Source: Lewinellaceae bacterium (GTDB lineage: Bacteria; Bacteroidota; Bacteroidia; Chitinophagales; Saprospiraceae). Taken from it: DNA of 64,000 nucleotides. The position numbers and the translations under genes are program-made. Below, in pieces: positions 1 through 11,868 of the stretch. The notes under the pieces are model-generated. The model did not search any database. It was not told the origin of the DNA and was given only the letters and a program-made list of their open reading frames with translations. Every line of letters starts with the position of its first letter. Position 1 is the first letter of the stretch. The stretch spans positions 186,001-250,000 of the forward strand of contig JACJYC010000006.1 of the NCBI GenBank assembly GCA_020636325.1, in the 5' to 3' direction.

Positions 1-50
1 GGAATGTCGGTACAAACGGATTGCGGGCGCTAACATGTCAGGGTGTTTTT

Positions 51-118
51 TTATGGTTAAATGGTTAAATGGTTATGGTGGTTTAGATGGTTTGGGGAGG
101 GTTTGTTGGTTCGGCCGC
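51..118. repeat. ATGGTTTA-type T/G-rich low-complexity array
   Basis: Short imperfect repeats of atggtta/ggtttagatgg run through this stretch. The same word family recurs at 25494-25713 and 53606-53720. No gene is visible in 1-808 apart from repeat families. Confidence 0.6.
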
Positions 119-229
119 AATAAGCTAAGAGCTGGGGGGCATTAGTTTATGGGTGTTTGCGGTTGTTTATTTTGGTTTTGCCTGCATGGCCTGTAGCGCA
201 AGGGCGTTTTTTTTGGGTGGTCCCGGACC

Positions 230-356
230 CGGCCGGCGAGACTGTTCAAAATAGTGTTTTCGCGCCAAGACGCAAAGACGCAAAGTTTTAATTTTCAACA
301 CGCTGCGCGTGCTGAAAACTCTGTTGATACAAAATTCTGAACGGTCCCCGGCCGGC
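230..356. mobile_element. MITE-like element copy 1 with 8-bp target duplication
   Basis: A 111-bp element lies at 238-348. Its ends are GAGACTGTTCAAAAT and, read inward from the other side, GGGACCGTTCAGAAT (12 of 15 identical). It contains an ACGCAAAG tandem and a central hairpin with arms TTTTCAACACGC and GCGTGCTGAAAA. It is flanked by a perfect direct repeat CGGCCGGC at 230-237 and 349-356, the expected mark of transposition. It has no room for a transposase, so it would be non-autonomous. The other copies are at 53762, 57303 and 59702. Confidence 0.85.
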
Positions 357-379
357 CATCGGTGACCATTAACAGTCAC

Positions 380-399
380 ATACCGGCCCTACAGGCCGG
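380..399. repeat. Dispersed 20-bp palindromic module
   Basis: The 20-mer ATACCGGCCCTACAGGCCGG is identical to the one that forms the right arm of the inverted repeat in each unit of the 526-bp array at 42-44 kb. It is self-complementary around CTAC. Its presence 42 kb away shows it is a dispersed module, not only part of the array. Confidence 0.7.
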
Positions 400-503
400 A
401 AACGTAAAAATTCGACCTGAATGCTACCAATATGGCGGACCTGACAGCCCACGCTGCCGTTGTAAGGTCGCCCCGTCGCCTTACTCCCACTGACAACTGA
501 CAA

Positions 504-577
504 CTCCTCCGCTGAAGCTACGGCGGGCGGACACTGACAACTGACCCCCTCCTCCGCTGAAGCTACGGCGGGCGGAG
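504..577. repeat. Duplicated TCCGC...GGCGGA hairpin repeat
   Basis: Two near-identical copies of a 27-base segment (starting ctcctccgctgaagc) lie at about 504-531 and 549-577. Each can fold as a small hairpin, and each is preceded by TGACAACTGAC words. Related hairpins occur at 53903, 55478, 63846, 63898 and 63951. Confidence 0.55.
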
Positions 578-696
578 ACGACAAACTGGCCCCAAAAGTC
601 TTAATTCAACCTTTTGGCGTTCCGAAGGGTTCCCATAGCAGTATTATTTTTAAATAAATCTTTGAAACAGGCCGTACTACGAATGCGCATATTCCG

Positions 697-704
697 TACC
701 TTTG
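697..704 (+). promoter_or_regulatory. Candidate -7 box for typA
   Basis: TACCTTTG matches the Bacteroidota TAnnTTTG -7 consensus about 105 bases before the typA start. No TTTG is at the ideal -33 distance, so this is a weak call. Confidence 0.3.
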
Positions 705-808
705 CGGCTTCTTTTCGGAAAGAGAGGATCAGGTTTGTTAATTATTGAAAATCAATTCATTACCTGAAAAAGCCTTTGCGGCAAATTTTGTATCAGGAAT
801 AAATTTTT

Positions 809-2624
809 ATGGAGAATAAAATCAGGAATGTTGCCATTATCGCGCACGTTGACCACGGGAAAACCACCCTGGTGGACAAGATGCTGCTGGCCGGCAAATT
901 ATTCAAAGACCACGAAAAACCGGGAGAACTCATCCTTGACAACAATGACCTGGAACGGGAACGCGGGATCACCATCCTGTCCAAAAACGTATCGATCCGG
1001 TACAAGGACGTCAAGATCAACATCATCGATACCCCGGGCCACAGCGATTTCGGCGGAGAGGTAGAACGCGTGTTGAACATGGCCGACGGGGTTCTGCTGC
1101 TGGTGGACGCCTTTGAAGGGCCGATGCCCCAAACCCGGTTTGTGCTGCAAAAGGCGCTCCAGCTGGGGCTCAAACCGATTGTAGTGGTCAATAAGGTTGA
1201 CAAGGAGAACTGCCGGCCCGATGAGGTGCATGAGGCTGTTTTCGACCTTATGTTCAACCTGGACGCAACCGAGGAACAGCTGGATTTTCCCACCTTGTTC
1301 GGAACGGCCAAACACGGCTGGATGAGCCAGGACTGGCGAAATCCGACCTCCGATATCACGCCCCTGCTCGACGCTATCCTCGATCATATCCCGCCGCCCC
1401 GCGTGTCGGAGGGTACGCCCCAACTGCTGGTGACCTCCCTGGATTACAGCGCCTATATCGGCCGGATCGCGATCGGCCGGCTCAACCAGGGCAAACTGAC
1501 GGCCAACCAGCCGGTTGCCCTGGTGAAAAGGACGGAACCGTTCAGCGAAGCCGGATCAAGAACCTGTTTATCTACGAAGGATTCGAACGGAAAGAGACCA
1601 ATGAAGTGAAAGCGGGGATATTTGCGCCATCTTCGGCGTTGAAGGATTCGAGATCGGCGATACCATCGCTGACGCCGAAGCCCCGGAGGCCCTGCCGGCC
1701 ATTGCGGTCGACGAGCCGACCATGAGCATGGTCTTCACCATCAACGACTCTCCGTTCTTCGGGCAGGAAGGCAAATTCGTTACCTCCCGCCACCTGAAGG
1801 ACCGCCTGGAAAAAGAACTGGAGAAGAACCTGGCTTTGCGGGTGGAAGAAACCGATTCGGCCGATTCCTTCCGGGTATTCGGCCGCGGCGTACTGCACCT
1901 GTCCGTCCTGATCGAAACCATGCGCCGGGAAGGCTATGAGCTGCAGATCGGACAGCCGCAGGTCATCACCAAGCGGATTGACGGCCTGATCCACGAACCC
2001 GTAGAGGAACTGACCATTGACCTGCCGGATGCTTTCTCCGGCACGGCTATCGATATGATCACGCGGCGCAAGGGCGTCATGCTGGCCATGGAACCCAAAG
2101 GCGACCGGATCTCGTTGCGTTTTGAGATCCCTTCAAGAGGTCTGATCGGCCTGCGCAGCAATATGCTGACGGCCACGGCGGGCGAAGCGGTGATGAACCA
2201 CCGGTTCCATGAATTTCAGCCGCATAAAGGCGATATCCCGGGCCGGATCAACGGCTCCCTGATCTCGATGGAAACAGGTAAGGCCATCCCTTACGCCATC
2301 AATAACCTGCAGGATCGCGGGCGGTTCTTCGTGCTCCACAATGAGGACATTTACGAAGGCCAGGTCGTCGGCGAAAACAGCCGCCCCGGCGATCTGGTGG
2401 TGAACCTGACCAAAACCAAGAAACTGACCAATATGCGGGCTTCCGGTTCGGACGACAAGCTGCGCCTGACGCCGCCGAAACGGTTTACCCTTGAAGAAGC
2501 GCTCGAATATATCCAGGCGGACGAATACGTTGAGGTCACGCCGCAATCCCTGCGCCTGCGCAAGATCCTGCTGAAAGAGCATGAACGGAAGCGCTCCCGC
2601 AACCAGTCTCTGGCGGATGTATAA
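809..2624 (+). CDS. typA: Ribosome-associated GTPase TypA/BipA (two frame interruptions)
   Basis: This is a translational GTPase of the TypA/BipA family, which binds ribosomes and supports growth under stress and at low temperature. The N-terminal G domain shows AHVDHGKT (about residues 12-19), RERGIT, DTPGHSDFGG and NKVD. EF-G-like domains and the BipA C-terminal domain follow, including IPSRGLIGLRSNMLT and KKLTNMRASGSDD. The start ATG at 809 gives the canonical MENKIRNVAIIAHVDHGKT opening. Two single-base losses break the frame: near 1530 (AAAAGG should be AAAAGGG) and near 1617 (GGGG should be GGGGG). With both restored the protein is about 605 residues, the normal family length. A terminator follows directly, so the gene appears monocistronic. 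Confidence 0.95.
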
Positions 2625-2656
2625 CCGTCCGGCTTAAAATAACGAAATCAAATGAG

Positions 2657-2688
2657 AACGGGTGTCAAAAGCGCCCGTTTTTATTTTG
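2657..2688 (+). terminator. Rho-independent terminator after typA
   Basis: Arms AACGGGTG and CGCCCGTT (one G-T wobble) enclose a 7-base loop and run into a T-rich tail. It sits 33 bases after the typA stop. Confidence 0.8.
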
Positions 2689-3020
2689 CTTTAGCCCGAT
2701 TGTAAATCTTGATTGTCAGAATTTTTCGATTTTTCTTCAAATATTTTTGAAATTTTCTTTTAAGGTTAAGGAAGTTTGCGATAAATTTGCCTCAGGTCTG
2801 GTTATTTCACTTCTGTAAAAAGCAATAAGCGACTAGTATTGCGTTGATCCCTTTTTGTTGCCTCCTAAAGATCAATTTTGTCTGCCTGTGCAGCCGGGCC
2901 GGGAAGTATTGCGATATTGTTAAACAACCGGAAGAAACTCGTATCAGTGGCATTTCATTTTATGCAGCGGAACTGTTTAACCTAAAAATTTATACTCACT
3001 TTCTTTAAACAAGTCAATTT
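2689..3020. other. AT-rich leader region upstream of susC
   Basis: This 330-base non-coding region holds a TAAATTTG -7-like box at 2782-2789 but no well-placed -33 TTTG. If that box is used, the susC transcript would have a leader of about 230 bases. No RNA family was recognised in it. Confidence 0.35.
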
Positions 3021-6000
3021 ATGAAGAGCAGATTTTACCGAAGATTTCTTCATTCGTTGTTGCTTGTTACCGTTTTTTCCTCCTTCGCCTTTGCGCAAGG
3101 CAGGACAATTACCGGTACAGTGACAGATGCGGACGGCCTGGCTTTGCCGGGCGTAAACGTCATTCTGAAGGGGACGGGAACAGGTTCAGTAACCGACTTA
3201 GATGGGAAATATTCCATTGCAGTGTCCGGCGACCAGTCTGTGCTTACTTTCAGCTATATCGGTTATTCCGATATCGATATTACCGTAGGCAGCCGCTCTG
3301 TGGTTGATGTCAACATGAACTCCGATGCTCAGGTACTTTCGGAGGTTGTGGTTACAGCGCTTGGCATCAAGCGGAACTCAAGAGCCCTGCAGTCATCCGT
3401 AACCCAGGTGGACGGGAGCAACTTTACCCAGGCGCGTGAAAACTCCCTGGCCAATGCTTTGGCCGGCCGGGTAGCAGGGGTGAACGTTACCAAGATCGCT
3501 TCCGGCCCGGCAGGCTCTTCGCGCGTGGTTATCCGCGGCGCCAAGACGCTGGGTTCCAACCTCAACCAACCGCTCTATGTAGTGGACGGTGTGCCGATGA
3601 CCAACAACAACTACGGTCAGGCAGGCCTTTGGGGCGGTTCGGACAACGGTGACGGCATCAGCAGCCTTAACCCGGACGATATCGAATCCACCACGGTCCT
3701 GAAGGGCGCCAGCGCAGCCGCACTCTACGGTTCGCGCGCCGCCAACGGCGTAATCCTCATTACGACCAAAAAGGTACCGCCCGCAAAGGGATCGGCGTGG
3801 AGTTCAACTCCAACTTCGTCTTTGAAAAGGTGAACAACCTCACTGACCTGCAAACCACCCACGGTTCGGGCGGTATGGTCGGTACGAACCTGCAGAACTC
3901 TGTAGCCACCAAATCCAACTCGGCAGCCGACCTCGAAAGAGCATGGAACGGCGGCTGGTTCCGTCAGGCATGGGGCCCGAAATTCGACGGCAGCAACGTT
4001 TACCAGTGGGACGGCGTTTCGCGCCCGTATTCCTATCAGGGCGACCAGTGGGACCGTTTCTACGAAACCGGTACGGCATGGACCAACTCCATCGCCTTCT
4101 CCGGCGGCAACGAGACCCAGAATTTCCGTTTTGGTATGACCGACCTGCGGAGCAAGAGCGTAATGCCCAATGCCGGGTATGACCGCCTTAACCTCTCCCT
4201 GGCAACCAATTCCAAATTCGGCAAGAAGATCACCCTGGAATCGACGATCCTCTACTCCAACGAGGATACCAAGAACCGGCCTTACGTTTCCGACTCTCCG
4301 GGTAACGCACCCCAAACGGTGTTCCTCATCCCGGGCGACGTGAACGTGGAAACCTACAAAGGCGATCCCGACAAACTGGGCGCAGTGCCGAGCGTAGAAC
4401 GCCAAAAGGAAATGGGCATCACCATTTTTGACGGCAAAGCGCCGGGTGAAGAAATGCAGGAATCCTCCAACCTGTGGGGCCAGAACCCCTATTGGGCGGC
4501 TTACCAGTATGTGCACTCCGACAAACGCGACCGCGTGATCGCCAACGGCCGCCTTCGTTATGACATCACCGATTTCCTCTACCTGCAGGGCCGTGCCGGT
4601 ATGGACTGGTCGACCGCCCGGGGAACCAACCTGACCCCGCAAGGTACAGGCTACCAGCGCGGCGGTTCCATGACGGAAAACGAAACCCGCATCCGCGAGG
4701 TGAACATGGAATACCTGGTGGGCTTTGACAAAGCTTTCGGCAGCGTCAACGTCAACGCTTTCTTCGGCGGCAACCGGATGCGTTCTTCCTGGGAACAGAT
4801 CTCGGCCAACGGTAACAACTTCAACGTACCGTTCTTTGCAGCCATCAACAACGCCAAAGACCGCAACTACGGTTACGGATTCGCGGAAAGCGGCATCAAC
4901 TCCATTTTCTCGAACCTGGAATTGGCCTACAACGAATACTTGTTCCTGACCGGTACGTGGCGCAGGGACTGGTTCTCGGTACTGAATCCGGATAAGAACA
5001 GCATCGACTATCCTTCCATCGGCGCCAGCTTCGTCTTCACCGACGCATTCAAGGTGCCGAGCTGGTTGAGCTTCGGTAAACTCCGCGCAGCCTACGGCGA
5101 AGTGGGTAACGCCAACTCGGTGGGCGCTTATTCTACCGTACTGACCTACTCCCTGAGCGGAAGCCCGCACAACGGGACAGCCTTTGCTTCCATTGCCGGC
5201 AATACCAACGGTTCCAACCTGCCCAACCCGGGCCTGGTGCCGTTTACTTCCGGCGAACTTGAATTCGGTTTTGATGTCCGGTTCTTTAACAACCGCCTGG
5301 GCGTCGACTTCAGCTACTACAGCCAGAAAACGACGGATGATATCCTGAATGCCGGTATCTCCCGCGCTTCCGGTTTTGCCACCACGTCGGTCAACCTGGG
5401 TGAGATCACCAACAAGGGGATTGAATTATTGGTGAACGGTACGCCGGTACGGGGACCGTTGAACTGGAACATCTCCCTGAACTTCGCCAAGAACAAGAAC
5501 GAAGTGGTTTCGCTCATCGAAGGCCAGGACAGGCTGTTCGTTGAAGAACCCAGAACCCGTCTGGCAGCTGTTTACCACGTAGTCGGTCAGCCTTACGGCG
5601 TGATCCTGGGCGTGAAACAAACGGTAGCGCCGAACGGACAACTGGTGTACGACGCCGACGGCGCTCCGGTTACCGACGGTACCTATCAGTACCTGGGCAA
5701 CGGCGTTCCCGATTTCACGGGCGGTGTCAACAACGATTTCTCCTTCAAGAACTTCGACCTGAGCTTCCTGATCGACTTCAAAGGCGGCGGCGACATCTAT
5801 TCCGGCACCAACGTACGCCTGACGCAGGCCGGCTTCCACCAGCAGACCCTCCAGGGCCGCGAAGGTGAAGCCCCGCTGTCCGTCAGCGGCGTTACGCAAA
5901 CCGGTACGGACGGAAGCGGCAATCCGATCTATGAGCCCTTCACCAAAACCCTGACGCCGGGTGAGGCGCAGAATTACTGGAGCCAGCTGGGCAACCGCGC

Positions 6001-6264
6001 ACAGGAAAACTTCATGTACGACGCGTCCTTCATCAAACTGCGCCAGATCACCTTCGGGTATACCTTCCCGCGGACGATGCTGGAAAAACGCCGTTCAGGA
6101 GCTTGTCCCTTTCTTTCGTCGGCCGGAACCTGGCCATCCTGATGAAGAATACGGACAACATCGACCCGGAATCCTCCTACACCAGCAGCAACGCGCAAGG
6201 TCTGGACTACTTCGGTATGCCGGCAACGCGCACCTATGGTTTCAACCTGAGGGCCACATTCTAA
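3021..6264 (+). CDS. SusC/RagA-family TonB-dependent outer-membrane receptor (two frame interruptions)
   Basis: This is the outer-membrane channel of a SusCD uptake pair, energised by TonB. It has an N-terminal signal peptide ending near FAFAQG. A carboxypeptidase-like regulatory domain follows (RTITGTVTDADGLALPGVNV), then a plug domain with YVVDGVPM, GSRAANGVILITTKKG and IESTTVLKGASAAALYG. A long beta-barrel ends RTYGFNLRATF, with a terminal aromatic residue typical of outer-membrane proteins. The frame breaks near 3773 (GG should be GGG after AAAAA) and near 6088 (AAAAA should be AAAAAA). Repaired length is about 1081 residues, normal for SusC. The partner SusD starts 22 bases downstream, so the two form an operon. 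The substrate cannot be told from the sequence. Confidence 0.95.
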
Positions 6265-6285
6265 TTATTTAAAACTGAATTGAAT

Positions 6286-7899
6286 ATGAAGTATAATAAT
6301 AAATTGCTTTTTTCCGGCTTGCTGTCCCTGGCCTTGTTGTCAGGTTGCAATACGGATGAACTGCAAGAACTGAATATCAACCCGCAGGAGGTCACGCAGA
6401 TCAACCTCAACTTTCTGCTGACAGCCGCCCAACTGGGCGCCGCTTCCGGCGGATCGGCGGGGATAACCGCTATATCGACTGGCGGACCAACATCGGCATG
6501 TGCTCTATGGCCATCCAGCAGATCGCCAACGCTGGCGGCGGTATCGCCCCGGCGACAAGTACACCGAGAACGTGGAAACCTATACCGCACCGTGGGACTT
6601 TATCTACGGCGATCAGCTCAAGAACCTGTCTGAAATCCTGTATCAGACCGGCCCCAACGGGTTTGATGCCGGCAATAAGGTGAATACCGGAACGCAGCCC
6701 GCATCCTGCGCGCATTCCTGTTCCACCGTTTGACCGACTACTACGGCAGCATTCCCTATTCGGAAGCCCTGACGGCCAGCCGGACCGACGGAACCTTCTT
6801 CCCGAAGTACGACAAGCAAAAGGACATTTATCTGGATCTGCTGAAAGAACTGGATGAAGCCTCCTCCGCCTTGAGCGCTTCCAATCCGGATGAAGGCTTT
6901 GCAGCTGCCGATATTTATTTCGACGGCGATATCGCCAAGTGGAAAAAATGGGGTTATTCCCTCATGCTTCGCCTGGCTATGCGGATCTCGAACGTAGATG
7001 CGGCTACGGCCGGTTCCTATGTTCAGAAAGCCATCGCAGGCGGTGTCATGACCAGCAATGCCGACAACGTGATCGTGCCGATGGCTACGGGGCCCAGCGA
7101 ATGGACCAACCAGAACGGGATCTCCCGCGCCTTCTATCCCGGCGACGGCGGTCAGCCTTCCTACCTGAGCAAAACCCTGGTAGACTGGCTGAAAGGCCCC
7201 AGCGCCGGTTCGACGACCGATGACGACCCGCGCCTGATGATCATGAGCGGCGGCATCATCAACTGGTCACCGACTGACGTGACCATCGTCAATGCCGATC
7301 CGCTGGCCCAGAAGGGCATGCCCAACGGCAAGGACGCTACCACACTGGCTGAATTCGAAGGCCTTCCCGCAGGTCAGACCGTGGATCAGCCCAATACCTA
7401 TTCCAGGATCAATACCAAGATGCTGGACGACGGCGATCCGTACATGCTGATGAGCTACGGCGAAGTGGAATTGTTGCTGGCTGAGGCTGCCGAGCGCAGC
7501 ATCGGCGGCGCTTCCGGCGCTGAAGGTCACTACAAGGCCGGCGTGAAAGCTTCCTGCCAGATGTACACCATCTACGACGAAACGCTCACGGCCAGCGATG
7601 CCGCGGTTGACGCTTACCTGGCCGCTCGTCCTTACGGCGGCAACAAGCTTCAAATGATCGGCGAGCAACTTTGGGCGAACAAGTTCCTCAACTGGTGGGA
7701 TGCCTGGGCCGATTGGAGAAGAACCGGTTTCCCGGTCCTCACTCCGACCAACTACCCGGGTAACGAAACCGGCGGCGTGATCCCGCAAAGGTTGAAATAC
7801 CCGGTCGGCGAAGTTGCAGGTAACCCGAATTTCGACGCGGGCGCTACCAAACCGAACAACTACGTGACCAAGGTTTGGTGGGCAGGCGGCCCTGAATAA
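6286..7899 (+). CDS. SusD/RagB-family surface lipoprotein (three frame interruptions)
   Basis: This is the lid and substrate-binding partner of the upstream SusC protein. It opens MKYNNKLLFSGLLSLALLSGC, a lipoprotein signal with lipobox LLSGC. I chose the ATG at 6286 over the in-frame TTG at 6280. The body matches the SusD-like family: the helical N-terminal part, LTDYYGSIPYSEAL, KWKKWGYSLMLRLAMRIS, YMLMSYGEVELLLAEAAER and a C-terminal EQLWANKFLNWWDAWADWRRTGFP. Frames break near 6462, 6552 and 6690, each repaired by one G or C in a short run. Repaired length is about 538 residues. A strong hairpin terminator follows at 7944. Confidence 0.93.
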
Positions 7900-7901
7900 T
7901 A

Positions 7902-10900
7902 TCATTTAGGGGCGACCACAAGGTAGCCCCTACAGCGGCAAAAAAACGGCAGCCGGATTCCGGCTGCCGTTTGCTGTTTCAGGGAATTGGTTTCTTGGAA
8001 GAATGCGGTTTTCAAAAATCGTTTGATCCGGTATAGGGGCGAAATCGCGGGTGTTGTTTTTGGGGCAACCACAAGGGTTGCAACCACAAGGGTTGCGGTT
8101 TTGGGCAACCACAAGGGTTGGAGACGTGGGCGGAATGCCAGGACCCGGTCATTGTTGCGGGCTACCAGAATGGTCTTTTTTCCGGCTGAATCGAATGCCT
8201 TTACATCCCTGACCTCTCCTTCCACGTACATCAACGGCCGTTCCGCTGCCTTGAACGTCATCGGTGTTCCTTTGGCGCCCTTCAAAACACCCCCCTGCTG
8301 GCGTCGTGCCGGCCGGCTTGCGGTTTCAACGCGTAAAAATTGCCGCCCAACCAGATATCGGTTACCTGATCCCCGTCGAAATCACCCGTGAGGATGCCGA
8401 AAACGGGGAGATCTGGGCCTCAACGGGCAAGGCCTGCAGCGAAAAGGAACCGCCGTTGTTCCAGAGTACGGCGCTTTCCAGGTAATCCGTCCGGTAAGCG
8501 ATGGACTGGGCGCGCACTTCTGCGGGGAAAAGGGTCTCGTAGCGGAGTTTGCCGTAATCCTCGTATTTCAGAATGGTCTTTTTCAAACCGGGCATCTGGG
8601 CGGTCAGTTCCTGCTTGGTAGCAAACGGGGCAGGTTGGTCATCCAGGGGCGGATACCAGTTGATGATGAATTCGCTTTTGCCGTTGTGGTCAAAATCGTT
8701 GACGTACATGGTCAGCGGTTTGGAAGGGGAGGCTTTGAACTTGGTATTCAACCCCAGTTGCCGAGGACGAAATCCATGTCGCCGTCCTGATCCAGATCGG
8801 CCGGTTGCACGCGGGTCCACCAGCCGTTGCTGTTGGGCAGGACGGTATTTGAATTGAAAGCCCCTTTCATTGGTGAAGATGTGGATGCCCATCCAGTCGC
8901 CGACCACGATCAGGTCCGGGTCGCCATCCGCATCGACGTCGGTCCAGGCGGCATCCGTGACCATTCCGATATCGCCCAGTTCGGGCGGGGCCGCGTCCGT
9001 CCAGCTGCCGCCGTTGTTCCTGAACAGGAAATTTTGCGGCGGCAAGCCGTAATTGCCGGGCACGTTGCGGGCGCCCAGAAATACGTCGATAGCGCCGTCG
9101 CCGTCGAAATCGGCGGTTTCAAGCGTGGAAAAGTTGCCGATGACCTGCGGAGCGCCCTGTACGTTTTCCTGAAAACCGCCCTTGCCGTCGTTGGTGTACA
9201 ACCGGACGACAAAACGGAATTTATCGTTCCTGAAGTCGTTGCCGCCGGAGCCGATCATCAGGTCCGGGTCGCCGTCGCCGTCAAAATCGGCCAGGGCGGC
9301 GCAGGTGCTTTCAAAGCCCGCATCCCGGATAAAGGCCGGAACAGGCTGAAAGCGGAAAGTGCCGTCCGGGTTCTGGAGGAAGAGCTTGTCCGGATCCCCG
9401 TTGCGCCGAGGAGGATAAAATCTTCCAACCGGTCATTATTCACATCGCCGGCAGCCAGCCGGGGCCCTTCTGTTGACAGCATGCGCGGCAGCAGGATCTC
9501 CTGATCGAAATCGTTTTGGCGGTTCTCCACGTGCCGGGCATTGCCTTTGATCACTTCCCCGCCGACTTCCCTGAACATGGCCGCCATTTCGGTTGCAACC
9601 GCGGCCCCGCCCGGCGCTGCCTTTTCCTGCATCAGCACGAGGGTTCTGTCCGCGGCTATGTCCGTCAGGACCTGCGAACGCTTATCCGGCCAGGTTACCT
9701 CCAGGCGGTCAATACGGGCAACGTTGCCCAAACCGAAGATCACTTCCGGCTCGATGCTGCTCTGAAACCCGCGGGTATTGAAATTTTGGAGCACCCGTTT
9801 TGGTCTCCGAATTGAGCCGTTACCCGCGCCCCGATGCCGAATGGGTTTTCCTTGACGCCTTTGAACCGGATTTTCAGGAAATGGTTGCCTTCCGATTCGT
9901 TCTCATAGACAAAACTCCGGGAGTTGATGTTGTTGATCACGAGGTCGTAATCGCCGTCGTTATCCAGATCGCCGTAAGCGGACCCATTGCTGAAGGAGGG
10001 CGTCGAGAAGCCCAGTGCGTCGGCCTGGTCCTGGAACTGAAGATTACCCTTATTGACGAAAGCGTAATTTTTCAGCGGTTTGGCGGGCATTTGCCGGATG
10101 AAATCGAGGTTGGTATACGCATTTTGACCGTTGGGGCCGCCTTTTTTGCGGTTGGCGTCAGCCAGGAAGTCCCGGAAATCCATCGACATGAGGTCTCGCA
10201 GGATGCCGTTGCTGACAAAGATATCGTTGCTGCCGTTGTTGTCGAAATCAAAGATCAGGGCGCCCCAGCTCCAGTCGGTAGCGCCTACGCCGGAAAGCAG
10301 TCCGGTTTCCTGAAAATCGCCGGAACCATTGTTGAGCTGCAGGCAATTCTGGATCATCTGGTAGTGGAAATTGGCCCGGTACTTCAGGTCTTCCAGGTGG
10401 TAGGGGTCGAAGGCCATGGTGGTCTGGAGGCGGTAGTTGTCGGCGGGCAGCATGTCTGTGGTGAAGATTTCCGGTGCGCCGTCGTTGTTCAGGTCGGCGA
10501 TATCGGCGCCCATGCTCGATACGGGGCAGTAGTTGATGCGGGAATTGAGCTCTTCGGAAAAGCGGCCGTTGCCTTGGTTGATGTAGAGGTAATCCCGTTC
10601 CCAGAAGTCGTTGCTGATATAAATGTCGGGCAGCAGGTCGCCGTTGAGGTCGCTTACGGCTATGCCCAGTCCGAAGCCGATAATGCTGCTGTAGATGCCG
10701 GCTTCCCGGGATACGTCGTGAAAAACGCCGCCATCGTTGCGCATGAGCTTGTCGCCGCCGGCATCGGGGTCCTGTCGGGCCTTGCGATAGAGTTCGATCT
10801 TGCTGGGGTCTTTGAAGCTGTTGTTGAGGATATAGCAATCCAGGTCGCCGTCGAGGTCGTAATCGAAAAAGGCGGCGTGCGTGGAATAGCCTTCATTGTT

Positions 10901-11434
10901 GAGGTTGTATTCCTTTGCCTTCTCCGTGAAGGTGAGGTCGCCGTTGTTGATAAACAATTCATTTTCCCGGTACTTCCCATCCACATCCCCCGAGTTGCAC
11001 ACGTAAATATCCAGGAGGCCGTCGGCGTTGACGTCGGCCATGGTGACGCCGGTACTCCAGGCGCCTGTACCGCCGACACCGGCTTTTTCGGTAATGTCCT
11101 CAAACTGCAGGTTCCCTTTGTTCAGGTAAAGTCTGTTTTTGAGCTGGTTGGCGGTGAAGTAAATATCGGGCAGTGAATCGTTGTTGATGTCGCCGATGGC
11201 TACGCCGCCGCCGTTGTAGAAATTCCGGTAGGTCAGAATGTTGAAGCCTTCCTGGTCCCTGACCTCGTTGATGAAATCAATCCCGGTGGCTTGTTGGTCG
11301 AGCAAGGTAAACAAAGTACCGCCTGATGCCGGGTTTGAACCTGGAGAATCCGGCTTTTGGTTTGTGCAGCCGGCCAGCAAAAGTAATAATGGAAAAGAGC
11401 GTAAGATTGACAGTGATCTGGTCCGAAAATACAT
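7902..11434 (-). CDS. FG-GAP/VCBS and ASPIC/UnbV repeat lipoprotein (several frame interruptions)
   Basis: This is a large surface lipoprotein built of calcium-binding FG-GAP (VCBS) propeller repeats. The start at 11434 gives MYFRTRSLSILRSF followed by lipobox LLAGC; an in-frame ATG at 11482 would add 16 residues and overlap vapC. Repeats of the DxNxDGxxD type recur (GDINNDSLPDIYF, ADVNADGLLDIYV, YDLDGDLDCYI, ADLNNDGAPEIFT). An ASPIC/UnbV-like section follows (GFQSSIEPEVIFGLGNVARIDRL), then a second propeller. Frames change near 9790, 9400, 8800 and 8370. The conserved part ends near 8120. The first in-frame stop is at 7902, after the CAACCACAAGGGTTG repeats, so the true end is uncertain. Such proteins often sit beside SusCD pairs, here tail-to-tail. 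The function is unproven. Confidence 0.8.
7944..7972. terminator. Bidirectional terminator hairpin
   Basis: A perfect 13-bp stem (AAACGGCAGCCGG / CCGGCTGCCGTTT) with a 3-base loop has A-rich sequence on one side and T-rich on the other. It could serve the SusD gene on the plus strand and the convergent FG-GAP gene on the minus strand. Confidence 0.75.
8062..8121. repeat. CAACCACAAGGGTTG palindromic repeat, three copies
   Basis: CAACC-acaag-GGTTG is repeated at about 8066, 8081 and 8106. A degenerate relative (ggcgaccacaaggtagcccc) lies at 7911. Each unit is a small hairpin. The minus-strand FG-GAP gene has no stop before this array, so its C-terminus would be translated through it. Confidence 0.7.
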
Positions 11435-11478
11435 GCAGATGCAAATTAAGAAAATTAAAGAGTTGATGCATAACTGTA

Positions 11479-11868
11479 TCATTCAGCGAAAGGATTCGAA
11501 ACAACCAGGCCTTGTATGGTAGTGAAATCCTTTTCATTCCTGGTAACAAGGATGAGATTATGCGTTAAAGCTGTTGCAGCTATTATTGCATCCGGTAATT
11601 TAATTTTGTTGAATTTCCTTAACTGAATGGTCTTTTCTACGATTTCATCGGATAATGGAAGCACAATGGAGTCGGTGATAAACGCTTCATATTCGAACGC
11701 TTCTTTGGGGTCTGAAGGTTGAAAACCTAATACTTCCATCTTGGTGATAATGGAAATACACGCCGGCAAATTGGCAGCTGCCTGAATTGTCCTGGAATTT
11801 ACGGGATTTAAAGTTCCATTTATCAGGTAAATGATGATATTGGTATCTAGTAGATAGGCCGTTCCCAT
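11479..11868 (-). CDS. PIN-domain toxin, VapC-like
   Basis: A 129-residue PIN-domain protein, the family of Mg-dependent endoribonucleases that act as VapC toxins by cutting tRNA or rRNA. The acidic active-site residues are visible: D8 (YLLDTN), E45 (TKMEVLG), D93 (KLPDAIIAATAL) and N111/D114 (TRNEKDF). The start overlaps the stop of the upstream antitoxin-like gene by 22 bases, the usual coupled arrangement. Its own stop is next to the start of the FG-GAP lipoprotein gene. Confidence 0.85.
   Translation of the reverse strand: MGTAYLLDTNIIIYLINGTLNPVNSRTIQAAANLPACISIITKMEVLGFQPSDPKEAFEYEAFITDSIVLPLSDEIVEKTIQLRKFNKIKLPDAIIAATALTHNLILVTRNEKDFTTIQGLVVSNPFAE

Noticed and set aside
51..118. Telomere-like or origin iterons in T/G-rich words
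   Set aside because: Unit length varies and no initiator gene or DnaA-box cluster is present.
1530..1617. Programmed ribosomal frameshift in typA
   Set aside because: There is no slippery heptamer with stimulatory structure, and dozens of unrelated genes show the same kind of shift. Sequence error is simpler.
3725..5170. 481-codon minus-strand open frame
   Set aside because: It is the antisense shadow of the conserved susC gene.
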